From Atopostipes sp. (GTDB taxonomy: Bacteria > Bacillota > Bacilli > Lactobacillales > Carnobacteriaceae_A): a DNA stretch of 37,582 nt. Position numbers and translations under genes: made by a program. The notes below the pieces were generated by a model that was given only the letters and a program-made list of their open reading frames with translations, was not told the DNA's origin and made no database searches. Positions 1 through 10,911 of this stretch are shown here, in pieces. Numbering within the stretch: the stretch's first letter is position 1; each line of letters starts with the position of its first letter. Location of the stretch: positions 1-37,582 of the forward strand of contig JARICH010000118.1 of the NCBI GenBank assembly GCA_029257245.1, in the 5' to 3' direction.

Positions 1-2382
1 CTAGGACATAAAGTGGCCGTGTGTGAACAGGTAGAAGATCCAAAAGAAGCGCAAGGCATGGTTAAAAGAGAAGTTGTGCAAGTTATTACCCCAGGGACGG
101 TTATGCAAGGGGATGTAGTCAATGAAAAAGAAAATAATTATTTAGCGGCTATCTTAGAAAATGAGGGAACTTTTTCCTTAGCTTATGTTGATCTAACAAC
201 AGGGGAACTGAAAGCCACTGTGTTGGATTCAAAGGCAGAAGTTTTCAGTGAAATCTCGGCATTAGAAGTTAAGGAAGTCTTATTTTTTGAAGGAGCAAGC
301 ATTGAGATACGTGCTGAGTTGGAAAAATACTATGGAACCATTTTTTCCTACTTAAAAGCCGATGATCAATCGATGAGTGAAGAGAAATTTAAAGAAGTGA
401 CTGCGGAAATCAATGAGTTAGCTTTGATTGAAGTATTAAAACTTCTTTTGAATTACTTGGCTAAAACTCAAATGAGAAGTTTAGATCATTTACAGTCAGC
501 GAAAGCTTATGATACAAACCATTATTTAAGGCAAACCAGTGAAGTACGTCGAAATTTAGAGCTTACCACGTCTCTAAGAGATCATTCAAGAAAGGGAACT
601 TTACTTTGGGTGCTCGATCAGACAAAGACAGCTATGGGAGGGCGTTTGCTAAAAACCTGGCTAGATAAACCCTTGGTCAATCCGATTGAAATCAATAAGC
701 GACAAGATTTAGTGGAAAATATGTTGAATCATTTTTTTGAGCGTACTGATTTGAACGAAATATTAACCCGAGTGTATGATTTGGAACGCTTAGCTGGTCG
801 AATTGCTTATGGAAGTGTGAATGCCCGAGATTTAATTCAGTTAAAACAATCCTTAGAACAGGTGCCGATGTTGATTGAGATTATTTCATTAATGAATATT
901 GATCAAACTTGGGATGAGATTTTACAGAAGATGGATCCTGTCTCAGAAGTAACAAATTTAATTGCAAAAGCGATTAAAGAAGAGCCACCAATCTTAATTT
1001 CTGAAGGTGAAATTATAAAAGATGGATTTGATAAAGAACTCGATCGTTATCGAGACGCCATGACGAATGGCAAGCAGTGGCTGGCAGAATTAGAAGCGAA
1101 AGAGCGTAAAGCAACAGGCATAGGAAATTTAAAAATAGGCTTTAATAAAGTTTTTGGCTATTTTATTGAAATTACAAGAGCAAATCTAGAAAAATTAGAA
1201 GAAGGACGCTATGAAAGAAAGCAGACTTTAGCTAATTCCGAGCGATTTATTACTCCAGAGCTAAAAGAAATGGAATCGACAATTTTAGAAGCTGAAGAAA
1301 AATCACAGGCACTTGAATATCAACTCTTTATTAAAGTACGTGAAGAAGTGAAGCAAGAAATTAAAAGAATTCAAGAATTGGCTCAACTAATTGCACAGGT
1401 AGATGTACTGCAAAGTTTTGCGCAAGTGAGTGAAGATAACCACTATACGAGACCTGTTTTTCATGAAGATTCTCGAGATATCGAAATCATTGAAGGACGG
1501 CATCCAGTCGTTGAACATGTTATGGAAGAGCATGAATATGTTCCAAATGATGTCTATTTGAAAGACAAAGTTGATATTTTATTGATCACCGGGCCAAACA
1601 TGTCAGGTAAAAGTACTTACATGCGTCAGGTGGCCTTAATCATTATTATGGCTCAAATGGGAAGTTTCGTGCCAGCAACAAAAGTATCCTTGCCTATTTT
1701 TGATCAAATCTTTGCTCGAATTGGTGCCATGGATGATTTAATCTCTGGTCAAAGTACCTTTATGGTAGAAATGACGGAGACCAATCAAGCAATTGCCAAT
1801 GCTACGGCAAATAGTTTATTGCTATTTGATGAAATTGGTCGTGGAACTGCTACTTACGATGGAATGGCTTTAGCCGAAGCAGTCATCGAACATGTGCATG
1901 ATCAAGTAGGTGCAAAAACACTATTCTCCACCCACTATCATGAATTAACGGCCTTGGAAGAACGATTAGACGGGTTAGAAAATGTTCATGTGGGAGCTGT
2001 TGAAGAAGGAGGAGATCTTGTCTTTTTATATAAAGTAAGCCCAGGTTCAGCCGATAAAAGTTACGGTATTCAAGTAGCTAAACTAGCAGGTTTACCTAAT
2101 AGTTTACTTAAACGTGCAGCTAGCATACTAGAGAAATTAGAAAATAAAAATATTGAATCTGGATTAGTTTCCGAAGCACCGAGATCATTAGTTTCGGAAG
2201 AGGAAAAAACAGATCAACTGCAGGAGAGCAACCAACTCAGCTTATTTAATGGTGCTTGGTCTCAAGAAGAGGAAGAAGTTTTAGCAGCTATTAAGAAAGT
2301 TGATGTGATGAACTTAACGCCTTTAGAAGCCATTAAAGTTCTGAATGATTTACAAAATCAAATGCAAAAGATTGATCGTTAA
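1..2382 (+). CDS. mutS: DNA mismatch repair protein MutS, 5'-truncated by window edge
   Basis: Frame 1 is open from base 1 (LGHKVAVCEQVEDP...). Contains Walker A GPNMSGKST, LLFDEIGRGTATYDGMALAEA and STHYHEL. Followed directly by mutL. The ORF-track start at 13 is an internal GTG. Confidence 0.98.
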   Translation, partial: LGHKVAVCEQVEDPKEAQGMVKREVVQVITPGTVMQGDVVNEKENNYLAAILENEGTFSLAYVDLTTGELKATVLDSKAEVFSEISALEVKEVLFFEGASIEIRAELEKYYGTIFSYLKADDQSMSEEKFKEVTAEINELALIEVLKLLLNYLAKTQMRSLDHLQSAKAYDTNHYLRQTSEVRRNLELTTSLRDHSRKGTLLWVLDQTKTAMGGRLLKTWLDKPLVNPIEINKRQDLVENMLNHFFERTDLNEILTRVYDLERLAGRIAYGSVNARDLIQLKQSLEQVPMLIEIISLMNIDQTWDEILQKMDPVSEVTNLIAKAIKEEPPILISEGEIIKDGFDKELDRYRDAMTNGKQWLAELEAKERKATGIGNLKIGFNKVFGYFIEITRANLEKLEEGRYERKQTLANSERFITPELKEMESTILEAEEKSQALEYQLFIKVREEVKQEIKRIQELAQLIAQVDVLQSFAQVSEDNHYTRPVFHEDSRDIEIIEGRHPVVEHVMEEHEYVPNDVYLKDKVDILLITGPNMSGKSTYMRQVALIIIMAQMGSFVPATKVSLPIFDQIFARIGAMDDLISGQSTFMVEMTETNQAIANATANSLLLFDEIGRGTATYDGMALAEAVIEHVHDQVGAKTLFSTHYHELTALEERLDGLENVHVGAVEEGGDLVFLYKVSPGSADKSYGIQVAKLAGLPNSLLKRAASILEKLENKNIESGLVSEAPRSLVSEEEKTDQLQESNQLSLFNGAWSQEEEEVLAAIKKVDVMNLTPLEAIKVLNDLQNQMQKIDR

Positions 2383-2410
2383 ATGTTAAAAAAGAAAGGA
2401 GGCAGATTTG

Positions 2411-4276
2411 ATGTCAAAAATTCAAATTTTATCAGAGAAACTAGCTAATCAAATTGCTGCAGGAGAAGTAGTTGAGCGACCTGCTTCCGTTGTCAAAGAA
2501 TTAATTGAAAACTCAATCGATGCTGGAAGCACAAAAATAAAAGTTGAAATTGAAGAAGCCGGTTTAAATAAAATCATGATTACTGATAATGGGCGCGGGA
2601 TAGCGAGCGATGAAGTAGAAAGTGCCTTTGAACGCCATGCAACAAGTAAACTTTATACAGCTGATGAGCTCTTTCGAATCCGTACCTTAGGATTTAGGGG
2701 AGAGGCTTTGCCTAGTGTTGCTTCTGTTTCTGAATTAACTATTGATACTGCTGAAGAAGGCGAATCCGGAAAGCATTTAAAAATAATGGGTGGCGACATC
2801 GTTGAAGATACTAGCTCTTCTTCTAGAAGAGGAACGACGATAAAAATTGAACAACTTTTTTATAATACACCTGCGCGTCTAAAACATATCCGATCTTTGC
2901 GTACCGAGTTATTTCATATAACCAATTACATTAACCGTTTTACATTAGCAAACCCAGGAATTTCTTTTGAATTCTATAATGATGATAATTTGATTTTAAA
3001 ATCTGTTGGCAATGGCGATCTCAGACAAGCCATTGCAAGTGTTTATGGCGTGAACTTAGCCCGTAAAATGCGAAAGATCGAAGTAGAAGATTTTGACTTT
3101 AAAGTGACAGGCTACAGTTCTTTACCAGAACTAACACGATCAAATAATTCCTATATCACCTTGATTGTGAATGGACGTTTTATTCGAAATTATCAATTGA
3201 GTCGAGCGGTTATTGAGGGTTATGGGTCTACTTTAATGATTGGACGTTTTCCAATCGCAGTAATTAATATTGAAATGGATCCCTTACTTCTTGATGTGAA
3301 TGTCCATCCGACTAAGCAACAAGTACGGATAAGCGGGGAGGATGCTTTAGCAAAAATAATTAAAGAAGCTATCCACGAAACCATGTATCAGGAGGTTCGA
3401 ATTCCTGATTCAACTATTCACCGACAAAATGAGTCATTCATCTCAAATGAAGAATTAAATCAACAAAAATTAAATTTTCAAAGAGACCAAAACAAAAGGA
3501 ATTCAATTGATTCATCTCTAGAGAGCTATGAAAAAAAGACTAACTCAAATCATTTCCTTCACCAAGGAAACAATCAAGATCAGACGAATTGGTCCAACAT
3601 CAGTCATGAGTTGGCAGAAGAGATATCGCCTCTCGAGATAGCGAAAGAAGCGAAGAAAAAAGATTTAAATAGTAAAAATAACGAAGTGTTTCCTGACTTG
3701 GAATACATTGGCCAGATGCATGGAACCTATTTACTCACACAAAATGAAGAAGGCTTATTCATCATTGACCAACATGCTGCCCAAGAACGGATTAAGTATG
3801 AATACTATAAAAGAGAATTGGCTGAGACGAGCGAAGATATGCAAGAATTATTAGTGCCTATGGTTTTAGAATATCCGAGCGATGAAGTAATGATTATTAA
3901 CGACAATTTAGATAAGCTTGCAGCCGCAGGCGTAATCCTAGAATCTTTTGGACAAAATAGTTTTATAGTTCGTTCTCATCCAACTTGGATTTTACCAGGA
4001 CAAGAACAAAGTACTATTGAAGAGATGGTGGACTTTTTCTTAGATAAAAAAGATTTATCGATTGGCTTATTTCGAGAAGCAACTGCTATTATGATGAGCT
4101 GTAAACGGTCCATCAAAGCGAATCATCGTTTAAGTGAAGAAGAGGCTATGGCACTGATTAAAGAGCTTCCAGAGGCGGAAAATCCTTATAATTGTCCACA
4201 TGGGCGACCAACCCTGATTAAAATAACGACTCGCGAACTAGAAAAAATGTTTAAACGAATTCAGGATAGTCATTAA
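2411..4276 (+). CDS. mutL: DNA mismatch repair protein MutL
   Basis: IQILSEKLANQIAAGEVVERPASVVKELIENSIDAG, TDNGRGI, GFRGEAL (GHKL ATPase). C-terminal DQHAAQERIKYE endonuclease-type motif. SD aaaggagg upstream; ATG 2411 preferred over TTG 2408. Confidence 0.98.
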   Translation: MSKIQILSEKLANQIAAGEVVERPASVVKELIENSIDAGSTKIKVEIEEAGLNKIMITDNGRGIASDEVESAFERHATSKLYTADELFRIRTLGFRGEALPSVASVSELTIDTAEEGESGKHLKIMGGDIVEDTSSSSRRGTTIKIEQLFYNTPARLKHIRSLRTELFHITNYINRFTLANPGISFEFYNDDNLILKSVGNGDLRQAIASVYGVNLARKMRKIEVEDFDFKVTGYSSLPELTRSNNSYITLIVNGRFIRNYQLSRAVIEGYGSTLMIGRFPIAVINIEMDPLLLDVNVHPTKQQVRISGEDALAKIIKEAIHETMYQEVRIPDSTIHRQNESFISNEELNQQKLNFQRDQNKRNSIDSSLESYEKKTNSNHFLHQGNNQDQTNWSNISHELAEEISPLEIAKEAKKKDLNSKNNEVFPDLEYIGQMHGTYLLTQNEEGLFIIDQHAAQERIKYEYYKRELAETSEDMQELLVPMVLEYPSDEVMIINDNLDKLAAAGVILESFGQNSFIVRSHPTWILPGQEQSTIEEMVDFFLDKKDLSIGLFREATAIMMSCKRSIKANHRLSEEEAMALIKELPEAENPYNCPHGRPTLIKITTRELEKMFKRIQDSH

Positions 4277-4393
4277 CTGTTCTAGTGAGCATAATACTAG
4301 CGATCATTCATCAGTTCCCTTAAAATAACTTTAGAAGTAAATGTTTGTATCGAATCGATTCTCTATTGATCTATTGAAAGGAAGCGATGAAAG

Positions 4394-4837
4394 ATGACGA
4401 AAGAATATACAAAAGAAGAATTAAAAAAACGTTTAACCAAAGAACAATATGCGGTTACGCAAAAAGATGCCACTGAGAGAGCCTTTACAGGTGAATATGA
4501 TGATTTTTATGAAGAAGGAATTTATGTAGATGTGGTTAGTGGAGAGCCGCTCTTTTCATCAAAAGATAAATATGATGCAGGTTGCGGATGGCCATCCTTT
4601 ACTCAACCTATTGTTAAACGAGGAATTAAGGAAAAACGTGATCGTTCATTTGGTATGGAGCGAGTAGAAGTACGTAGTCAAGAAGCCGATTCACATTTAG
4701 GCCATGTGTTTACAGATGGTCCAAAAACTAAAGGAGGACTGCGCTACTGTATTAACTCTGCCGCCTTGCGTTTTATTAAAAAAGAAGATTTAGAAAAAGA
4801 AGGTTATGAAGACTATTTAAGCGAATTTAAAGAGTAA
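4394..4837 (+). CDS. msrB: Peptide-methionine (R)-S-oxide reductase MsrB
   Basis: [32 protein letters not shown] motifs. Confidence 0.96.
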   Translation: MTKEYTKEELKKRLTKEQYAVTQKDATERAFTGEYDDFYEEGIYVDVVSGEPLFSSKDKYDAGCGWPSFTQPIVKRGIKEKRDRSFGMERVEVRSQEADSHLGHVFTDGPKTKGGLRYCINSAALRFIKKEDLEKEGYEDYLSEFKE

Positions 4838-4864
4838 TTATAAAAAATAAGAATTATATTTTTA

Positions 4865-4892
4865 CCCTGGTCTCTTTTAGACTAGGGTTTTT
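4865..4892 (+). terminator. Intrinsic terminator after msrB
   Basis: CCCTGGTCT-cttt-tAGACTAGGG followed by TTTTT. Confidence 0.8.
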
Positions 4893-4895
4893 ATG

Positions 4896-4904
4896 TGTTA
4901 TAAT
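4896..4904 (+). promoter_or_regulatory. Putative extended -10 promoter for ruvAB
   Basis: TGTTATAAT (TGn-TATAAT) about 40 nt upstream of the ruvA ATG, just after the msrB terminator. Confidence 0.5.
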
Positions 4905-4946
4905 AATTAAGATATTTTAGAATTCAGAATAGGAGTCAAAAGCTTA

Positions 4947-5552
4947 ATGTATGAATACATCATTGGTAAGGTTAAAGAAGTTAATCCAAGTTTTTTAGTT
5001 TTAGAGAATCACCAAATTGGTTACCATATTTATATTGCTAATCCTTTTCGATTATCTAGTCAATTAGAGGAAGAAGTCAAAGTCTATGTTTATCAAAGTG
5101 TAACTCAGGATGATATTCGTCTCTATGGTTTTATTAATCGAGAAGAGAAAGAACTATTTTTGAAGTTAATAGGGGTCTCAGGAATTGGTCCGAAGAGTGC
5201 TTTATCTATCTTAGCTGCTGAAGATCATATCGGATTTGTCCAAGCAGTTGAACAAAGTGATATGAAATATCTTCAAAATTTTCCAGGAGTCGGTAAGAAA
5301 ACAGCCGCGCAAATCGTCTTGGACTTGCAAGGTAAATTGTCCGATTTATCACCAGAAGTACTAGAAGTTTTTGGTTCAAAAGAAAGGAACTTAACTGCTA
5401 CTAGTCGGGAATTAGAAGAAGCGATTGAAGCATTGGAAGTTCTTGGCTACTCAAAAGGGGCTATTAAAAAAATCAGGCCTACCCTAGAAAAAATTGAGGG
5501 TGCTAGTTCGGATGAGTATATTCGTGAAGCTTTGAAATATTTAATTCATTAA
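4947..5552 (+). CDS. ruvA: Holliday junction branch migration protein RuvA
   Basis: MYEYIIGKVKEVNPSFLVLEN..., GVSGIGPKSALSIL, FPGVGKKTAAQIVLDLQGKL. Confidence 0.97.
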   Translation: MYEYIIGKVKEVNPSFLVLENHQIGYHIYIANPFRLSSQLEEEVKVYVYQSVTQDDIRLYGFINREEKELFLKLIGVSGIGPKSALSILAAEDHIGFVQAVEQSDMKYLQNFPGVGKKTAAQIVLDLQGKLSDLSPEVLEVFGSKERNLTATSRELEEAIEALEVLGYSKGAIKKIRPTLEKIEGASSDEYIREALKYLIH

Positions 5553-5587
5553 TATAAGATCTCTTAATAGAGGAGGGAAGCCCGAGA

Positions 5588-6586
5588 ATGGACGAGGAAC
5601 GAATGATTTCAGGAGAAAATTTAGATGAACTAGAACATACTGAAGAAATGTCTTTGCGGCCGCAGACTTTAGAGCAATATATTGGGCAAGACAAAATAAA
5701 AAAAGAGTTATCTATTTATATTGAAGCTGCACAAAATCGTCAAGAAGCATTAGACCATGTCCTTTTATACGGTCCGCCAGGCTTAGGAAAAACAACGATG
5801 GCAATGGTGATAGCGAATGAAATGGGAACCAGTATCCGGACAACGAGTGGTCCAGCTATTGAGAAGGCTGGAGATATTGTCGCTTTATTGAATGATTTGG
5901 AACCGGGTGGTATTTTATTTATTGATGAAATTCATCGACTTCCTCGCTTTGTAGAAGAGATGCTCTATTCAGCGATGGAAGATTACTTTATCGATATTAT
6001 TATTGGGGAAGGCGATACAGCTCGTCCTGTTCATTTTCCTTTACCACCATTTACATTGATTGGGGCAACTACCAGAGCAGGTATTTTATCCGCTCCCTTA
6101 AGGGACCGTTTTGGTATTGTTTCACATATGGAGTATTATTCAATTGAAAGTTTGTCTGATATTGTGAAACGATCAGGCCGAGTACTCAATGCGAGTATCG
6201 AAAGTCAAGGAGCCATTGAAATAGCTAGACGATCTCGTGGAACCCCACGTGTGGCAAATCGTCTATTAAAACGTGTACGTGATTACGCAGAAGTGCGAGC
6301 AGATGGAATTATAGAAGGGGCGATTGCGACAAAGGCGTTGAACATGTTGAATGTTGATAAAGAAGGCTTGGATTCAGTGGATCAGCGAATGTTAGAAGTA
6401 ATGATTAAGCAATATAATGGTGGACCTGTTGGTTTGAATACACTTTCTGCAAATATTGGAGAAGACATGGGGACAATTGAAGATATGATTGAACCTTATT
6501 TAATCCAGGAAGGTTTTATTCAACGGACACCACGCGGTCGAGTAGCAACGGAAAAAGCATTTGACCATATAAACAGTCAATTTTAA
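5588..6586 (+). CDS. ruvB: Holliday junction branch migration helicase RuvB
   Basis: [60 protein letters not shown]. Confidence 0.98.
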   Translation: MDEERMISGENLDELEHTEEMSLRPQTLEQYIGQDKIKKELSIYIEAAQNRQEALDHVLLYGPPGLGKTTMAMVIANEMGTSIRTTSGPAIEKAGDIVALLNDLEPGGILFIDEIHRLPRFVEEMLYSAMEDYFIDIIIGEGDTARPVHFPLPPFTLIGATTRAGILSAPLRDRFGIVSHMEYYSIESLSDIVKRSGRVLNASIESQGAIEIARRSRGTPRVANRLLKRVRDYAEVRADGIIEGAIATKALNMLNVDKEGLDSVDQRMLEVMIKQYNGGPVGLNTLSANIGEDMGTIEDMIEPYLIQEGFIQRTPRGRVATEKAFDHINSQF

Positions 6587-6622
6587 TTAAACTAAATATA
6601 CAGTAGAAGAAGAGGGAAATGA

Positions 6623-7768
<1,146 letters not shown>

Positions 7769-7899
7769 AGAAAGATTGAATAAAAAAAGAAGATTGCAGA
7801 GAAAGCTCTAGAAAACTAGATATTTTCATCCTAATTTGATAACCTTGTAAGGTACGAAATAGTTGAAAATAAACCCTAAGAATTGAAAGGAAGATTATT

Positions 7900-8235
7900 T
7901 TGGAATTTTTAATTTCAGTAGCGATAATGTTTGGGATTATGTATTTCTTACTTATCCGCCCACAGAAAAAGCAACAAGAGAAAGTACAAGATATGCTAAG
8001 TAATTTAGAAGCAGGCGACAGTGTAGTAACTATTGGAGGACTTCATGGCGTGATAGATGAAATAAATCCTGAAGCTAATACAGTCGTGTTAGATTGTGAA
8101 GGAATCTATTTAACATTTGAACGACGTTCAATTTCAAGAGTGACTGCTGAAGCAAATGATACACTTCAGACAACAGAAGAAATTATTTTAGAGGAATCTG
8201 AAAATATCCAAGACTCTGAAGGAACAGAAGAATAA
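7900..8235 (+). CDS. yajC: Preprotein translocase subunit YajC (TTG start)
   Basis: Single N-terminal TM then LLIRPQKKQQEKVQDMLSNLEAGDSVVTIGGLHGVI. SD gaaaggaag. Next to tgt as in other Firmicutes. Confidence 0.94.
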   Translation: MEFLISVAIMFGIMYFLLIRPQKKQQEKVQDMLSNLEAGDSVVTIGGLHGVIDEINPEANTVVLDCEGIYLTFERRSISRVTAEANDTLQTTEEIILEESENIQDSEGTEE

Positions 8236-8268
8236 AAAATCAGAAACTTGATTATTAGGAGGTAACCC

Positions 8269-8547
8269 ATGGCAGAAGAAAAAGCAGAAATGGTTGAATA
8301 TGAAGTGTGGCTAAATATCATCAAAGATTCTTTTGCCGAGCAAGGTTATGCGAAAGTTTCGACAGAAGATCTTTGGGATTACTGTGTTAATTTTTTATGG
8401 AAGCATGAAAAACCTAAAAGATATTATGAAAAAGTCGGCGGAATCATGGGTATCGAGCCTAATGATTACTTTACTTATGCCTCTTTAAAAGCTCAAGTTT
8501 ATAACGTATCATCTTTAGATGAAATGAATTTGACTGATTTATTTTAA
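8269..8547 (+). CDS. Small ComN-like (YrzD) post-transcriptional regulator family protein
   Basis: Small acidic protein with VSTEDLWDYCVNFLWKHEKPKRYYEKVGGIMGIEPNDYFTYASLKAQVY. Position just downstream of tgt-yajC matches B. subtilis comN (yrzD) neighbourhood. Confidence 0.65.
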   Translation: MAEEKAEMVEYEVWLNIIKDSFAEQGYAKVSTEDLWDYCVNFLWKHEKPKRYYEKVGGIMGIEPNDYFTYASLKAQVYNVSSLDEMNLTDLF

Positions 8548-8571
8548 AGAATTGAATAGAAGAGTCAGGTG

Positions 8572-8608
8572 AAAATCTACAGACAAGAAGATGTTTGTAG
8601 ATTTTTTC
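8572..8608 (+). terminator. Strong intrinsic terminator after the ComN-like gene
   Basis: AAAATCTACAGACA-agaaga-TGTTTGTAGATTTT (14-bp stem with one G-U) followed by a T-rich run. Confidence 0.85.
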
Positions 8609-8638
8609 TATATTTTATATTTGTTCAATCAAAAGGGG

Positions 8639-9760
8639 ATGAGAAAAATAGAATACGGAATACTCAAATTTAAAGAGCTTGAACGAGATACAAGTCGTAA
8701 GATTATTCATTTAGATATGGATGCTTTTTATGCATCGGTTGAAATCCGAGAGAACCCATCTTTAGTTGGAAAACCAGTTATTATTGGACGTCACCCCAGA
8801 GAAAGTGGAGGACGTGGAGTTGTAGCAACTGCAAGTTATGAAGCTCGTAAGTATGGTGTCCATTCAGCAATGAGTTCAAAAGAAGCTTTGGAACTCTGTC
8901 CAGAAGGAATTTTCGTTTCAGCTAACTTTTCTCTCTATCGTGAGGTATCGCAAGAGATTCATGAAATCTTTAGGCGTTATACGGACCTGTATCAACCCTT
9001 ATCTTTAGATGAAGCTTACCTGGATGTGACCCAAAATAAAAAAAATATAGAATCGAGTACTTTTATCGCTCGCTCTATCCAACAAGCGATTTTTAAAGAA
9101 TTAAAGTTAACGAGTTCGGCTGGGGTTTCCTATAATAAATTTCTGGCTAAAATTGCATCAGATTATAAAAAGCCCGCCGGTTTAACCTATGTGTCAGCAA
9201 ATCGAGCACATGATTTCATCATGAAGCTATCTATTTCTGATTTTCCAGGTGTAGGAGAAAAGACTTTGGAAAAAATGCATGAGCAAAATATTTATACAGG
9301 GAAAGATCTATATGGAAAAACCGAACTTGAATTAGTTGAGAATTTTGGAAAATTAGGGCATAGTTTGTTCCGGAGAGTTCGTGGTATTGACAATAGCCCA
9401 GTAGAAGCTGAAAGAGAGCCGAAGTCTATTGGAAAAGAAAGAACTTTCCAGGAAAATATTACGCGAGATGAAGAAGCATTAAAATTTTTAAGCTATATTT
9501 CAACAGAAGTTTTTAAAGCAACAAAGAAAAAAGAGATGCACGGAAAGACGGTCGTATTAAAAGTTCGCTATAGTGATTTTACAACTTATACGCGTCGAAA
9601 AACGATGTTAAATTACATTGAAAACGAAAAGGAATTATATAACAGTGTATATAGTTTATGGCAAGAAATTGATAGAGTTGAAGAAGGAATTCGTTTGTTA
9701 GGAGTAACAATGACGAGTTTAGATCCGATTGATTATGAAAATATACCACTCGATTTTTAG
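8639..9760 (+). CDS. dinB: DNA polymerase IV (Y-family)
   Basis: RKIIHLDMDAFYASVEIR, SLDEAYLDVT, SSAGVSYNKFLAKIASDYKKPAGL, FPGVGEKTLEKM. Start at 8639 preferred because the 8591 ORF start lies within the terminator stem-loop. Confidence 0.95.
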   Translation: MRKIEYGILKFKELERDTSRKIIHLDMDAFYASVEIRENPSLVGKPVIIGRHPRESGGRGVVATASYEARKYGVHSAMSSKEALELCPEGIFVSANFSLYREVSQEIHEIFRRYTDLYQPLSLDEAYLDVTQNKKNIESSTFIARSIQQAIFKELKLTSSAGVSYNKFLAKIASDYKKPAGLTYVSANRAHDFIMKLSISDFPGVGEKTLEKMHEQNIYTGKDLYGKTELELVENFGKLGHSLFRRVRGIDNSPVEAEREPKSIGKERTFQENITRDEEALKFLSYISTEVFKATKKKEMHGKTVVLKVRYSDFTTYTRRKTMLNYIENEKELYNSVYSLWQEIDRVEEGIRLLGVTMTSLDPIDYENIPLDF

Positions 9761-9788
9761 ATATTAAAATGAAAAGGATGTTATTCGA

Positions 9789-10778
9789 ATGCAAGAAGAT
9801 AAATTTTACGAAGTGAAAAAAGAAATATTAAAAGAAATTGAAAAAAACGAGACAATCATCATTCATCGCCATCAGCGACCTGATCCAGATGCAATTGGAT
9901 CCCAAGTTGGTCTGGCAGAACTTATTCAAACCAGCTATCCAGATAAGAAAGTTTATACGGCTGGAGTTGATATCCGAACACTTGACTTTTTATCCAAGAT
10001 GAATCATCCAAGTTTAGAGGATTATGACGACGCTTTAGTCATTATTTTAGACACTGCCAATGCACCAAGAATTGATGGCAAAGAAGCGATTTTCCATGGA
10101 GAGAAAATTATTAAAATTGACCATCATCCGGATGAGGATTCATATGGTGATATTGAATGGGTGGATCCAAGTGCTAGTTCAACAAGTGAACTCATTACTG
10201 ATTTTTGGGTTAGTTTTTCAGACAAACTATCATTAAGTGATAAAGGAGCTCGACATCTATATGCTGGGATGGTCGGAGATACCAATCGTTTTCTGTATCG
10301 GGGAACATCACCAAAAACTATGCGTTTAGCAGCTGAGTTAATGGAAAAAGATTTTTCACATACCAAGTTAAATGAAACCATGAATGAAATGAGTCCGGAA
10401 GTAGCTAAACTAACTGCTTACATTTATGAACATCTAGAAGTAAGTGAAAATGGTGTAGGTTCTGTTATTCTAACGGATGAACTATTAGACAGTTTTGGTT
10501 TAACAGATGAAGATACACATCAAATTGTCTCCTTACCGGGATCCATTCAAGGGGTACTAAACTGGGGGATTTTTGTCCAACAGGAAAACGGAAAATTCCG
10601 TTGTCGTTTACGTTCGAAAGGCCCAGTTATTAATGAAATAGCTAAAGAGCATCGAGGTGGAGGTCATCCATTAGCAAGTGGTGCGAACGCCGAAGATATG
10701 ACTGAAATTAATGAAATTTTAGCAAAATTCGAACTAGTAGCTATCGAATATAAGAAGAATCTAAAGCAACTTGCATAG
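9789..10778 (+). CDS. nrnA: DHH-family phosphoesterase (NrnA/YtqI-like oligoribonuclease/pAp phosphatase)
   Basis: HQRPDPDAIGSQ, IILDTAN, IIKIDHHPD, DHHA1 GGGHPLASGA. Confidence 0.9.
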   Translation: MQEDKFYEVKKEILKEIEKNETIIIHRHQRPDPDAIGSQVGLAELIQTSYPDKKVYTAGVDIRTLDFLSKMNHPSLEDYDDALVIILDTANAPRIDGKEAIFHGEKIIKIDHHPDEDSYGDIEWVDPSASSTSELITDFWVSFSDKLSLSDKGARHLYAGMVGDTNRFLYRGTSPKTMRLAAELMEKDFSHTKLNETMNEMSPEVAKLTAYIYEHLEVSENGVGSVILTDELLDSFGLTDEDTHQIVSLPGSIQGVLNWGIFVQQENGKFRCRLRSKGPVINEIAKEHRGGGHPLASGANAEDMTEINEILAKFELVAIEYKKNLKQLA

Positions 10779-10911
10779 ATCCCTCTTAAGACCGAGACAG
10801 AATCTTGTAAAATATGGTAAAATGTCAATATTGGTACTTTTATTATAATGACTACAAGAAGAGAAGTTATTCATTATTAAAGAGTTAGGTCTTAAATCCT
10901 TGAGGTGAAAA

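Noticed and set aside
4277-4393. Possible sRNA or terminator between mutL and msrB
   Set aside because: No stable stem followed by a T run and no clear promoter; insufficient evidence.
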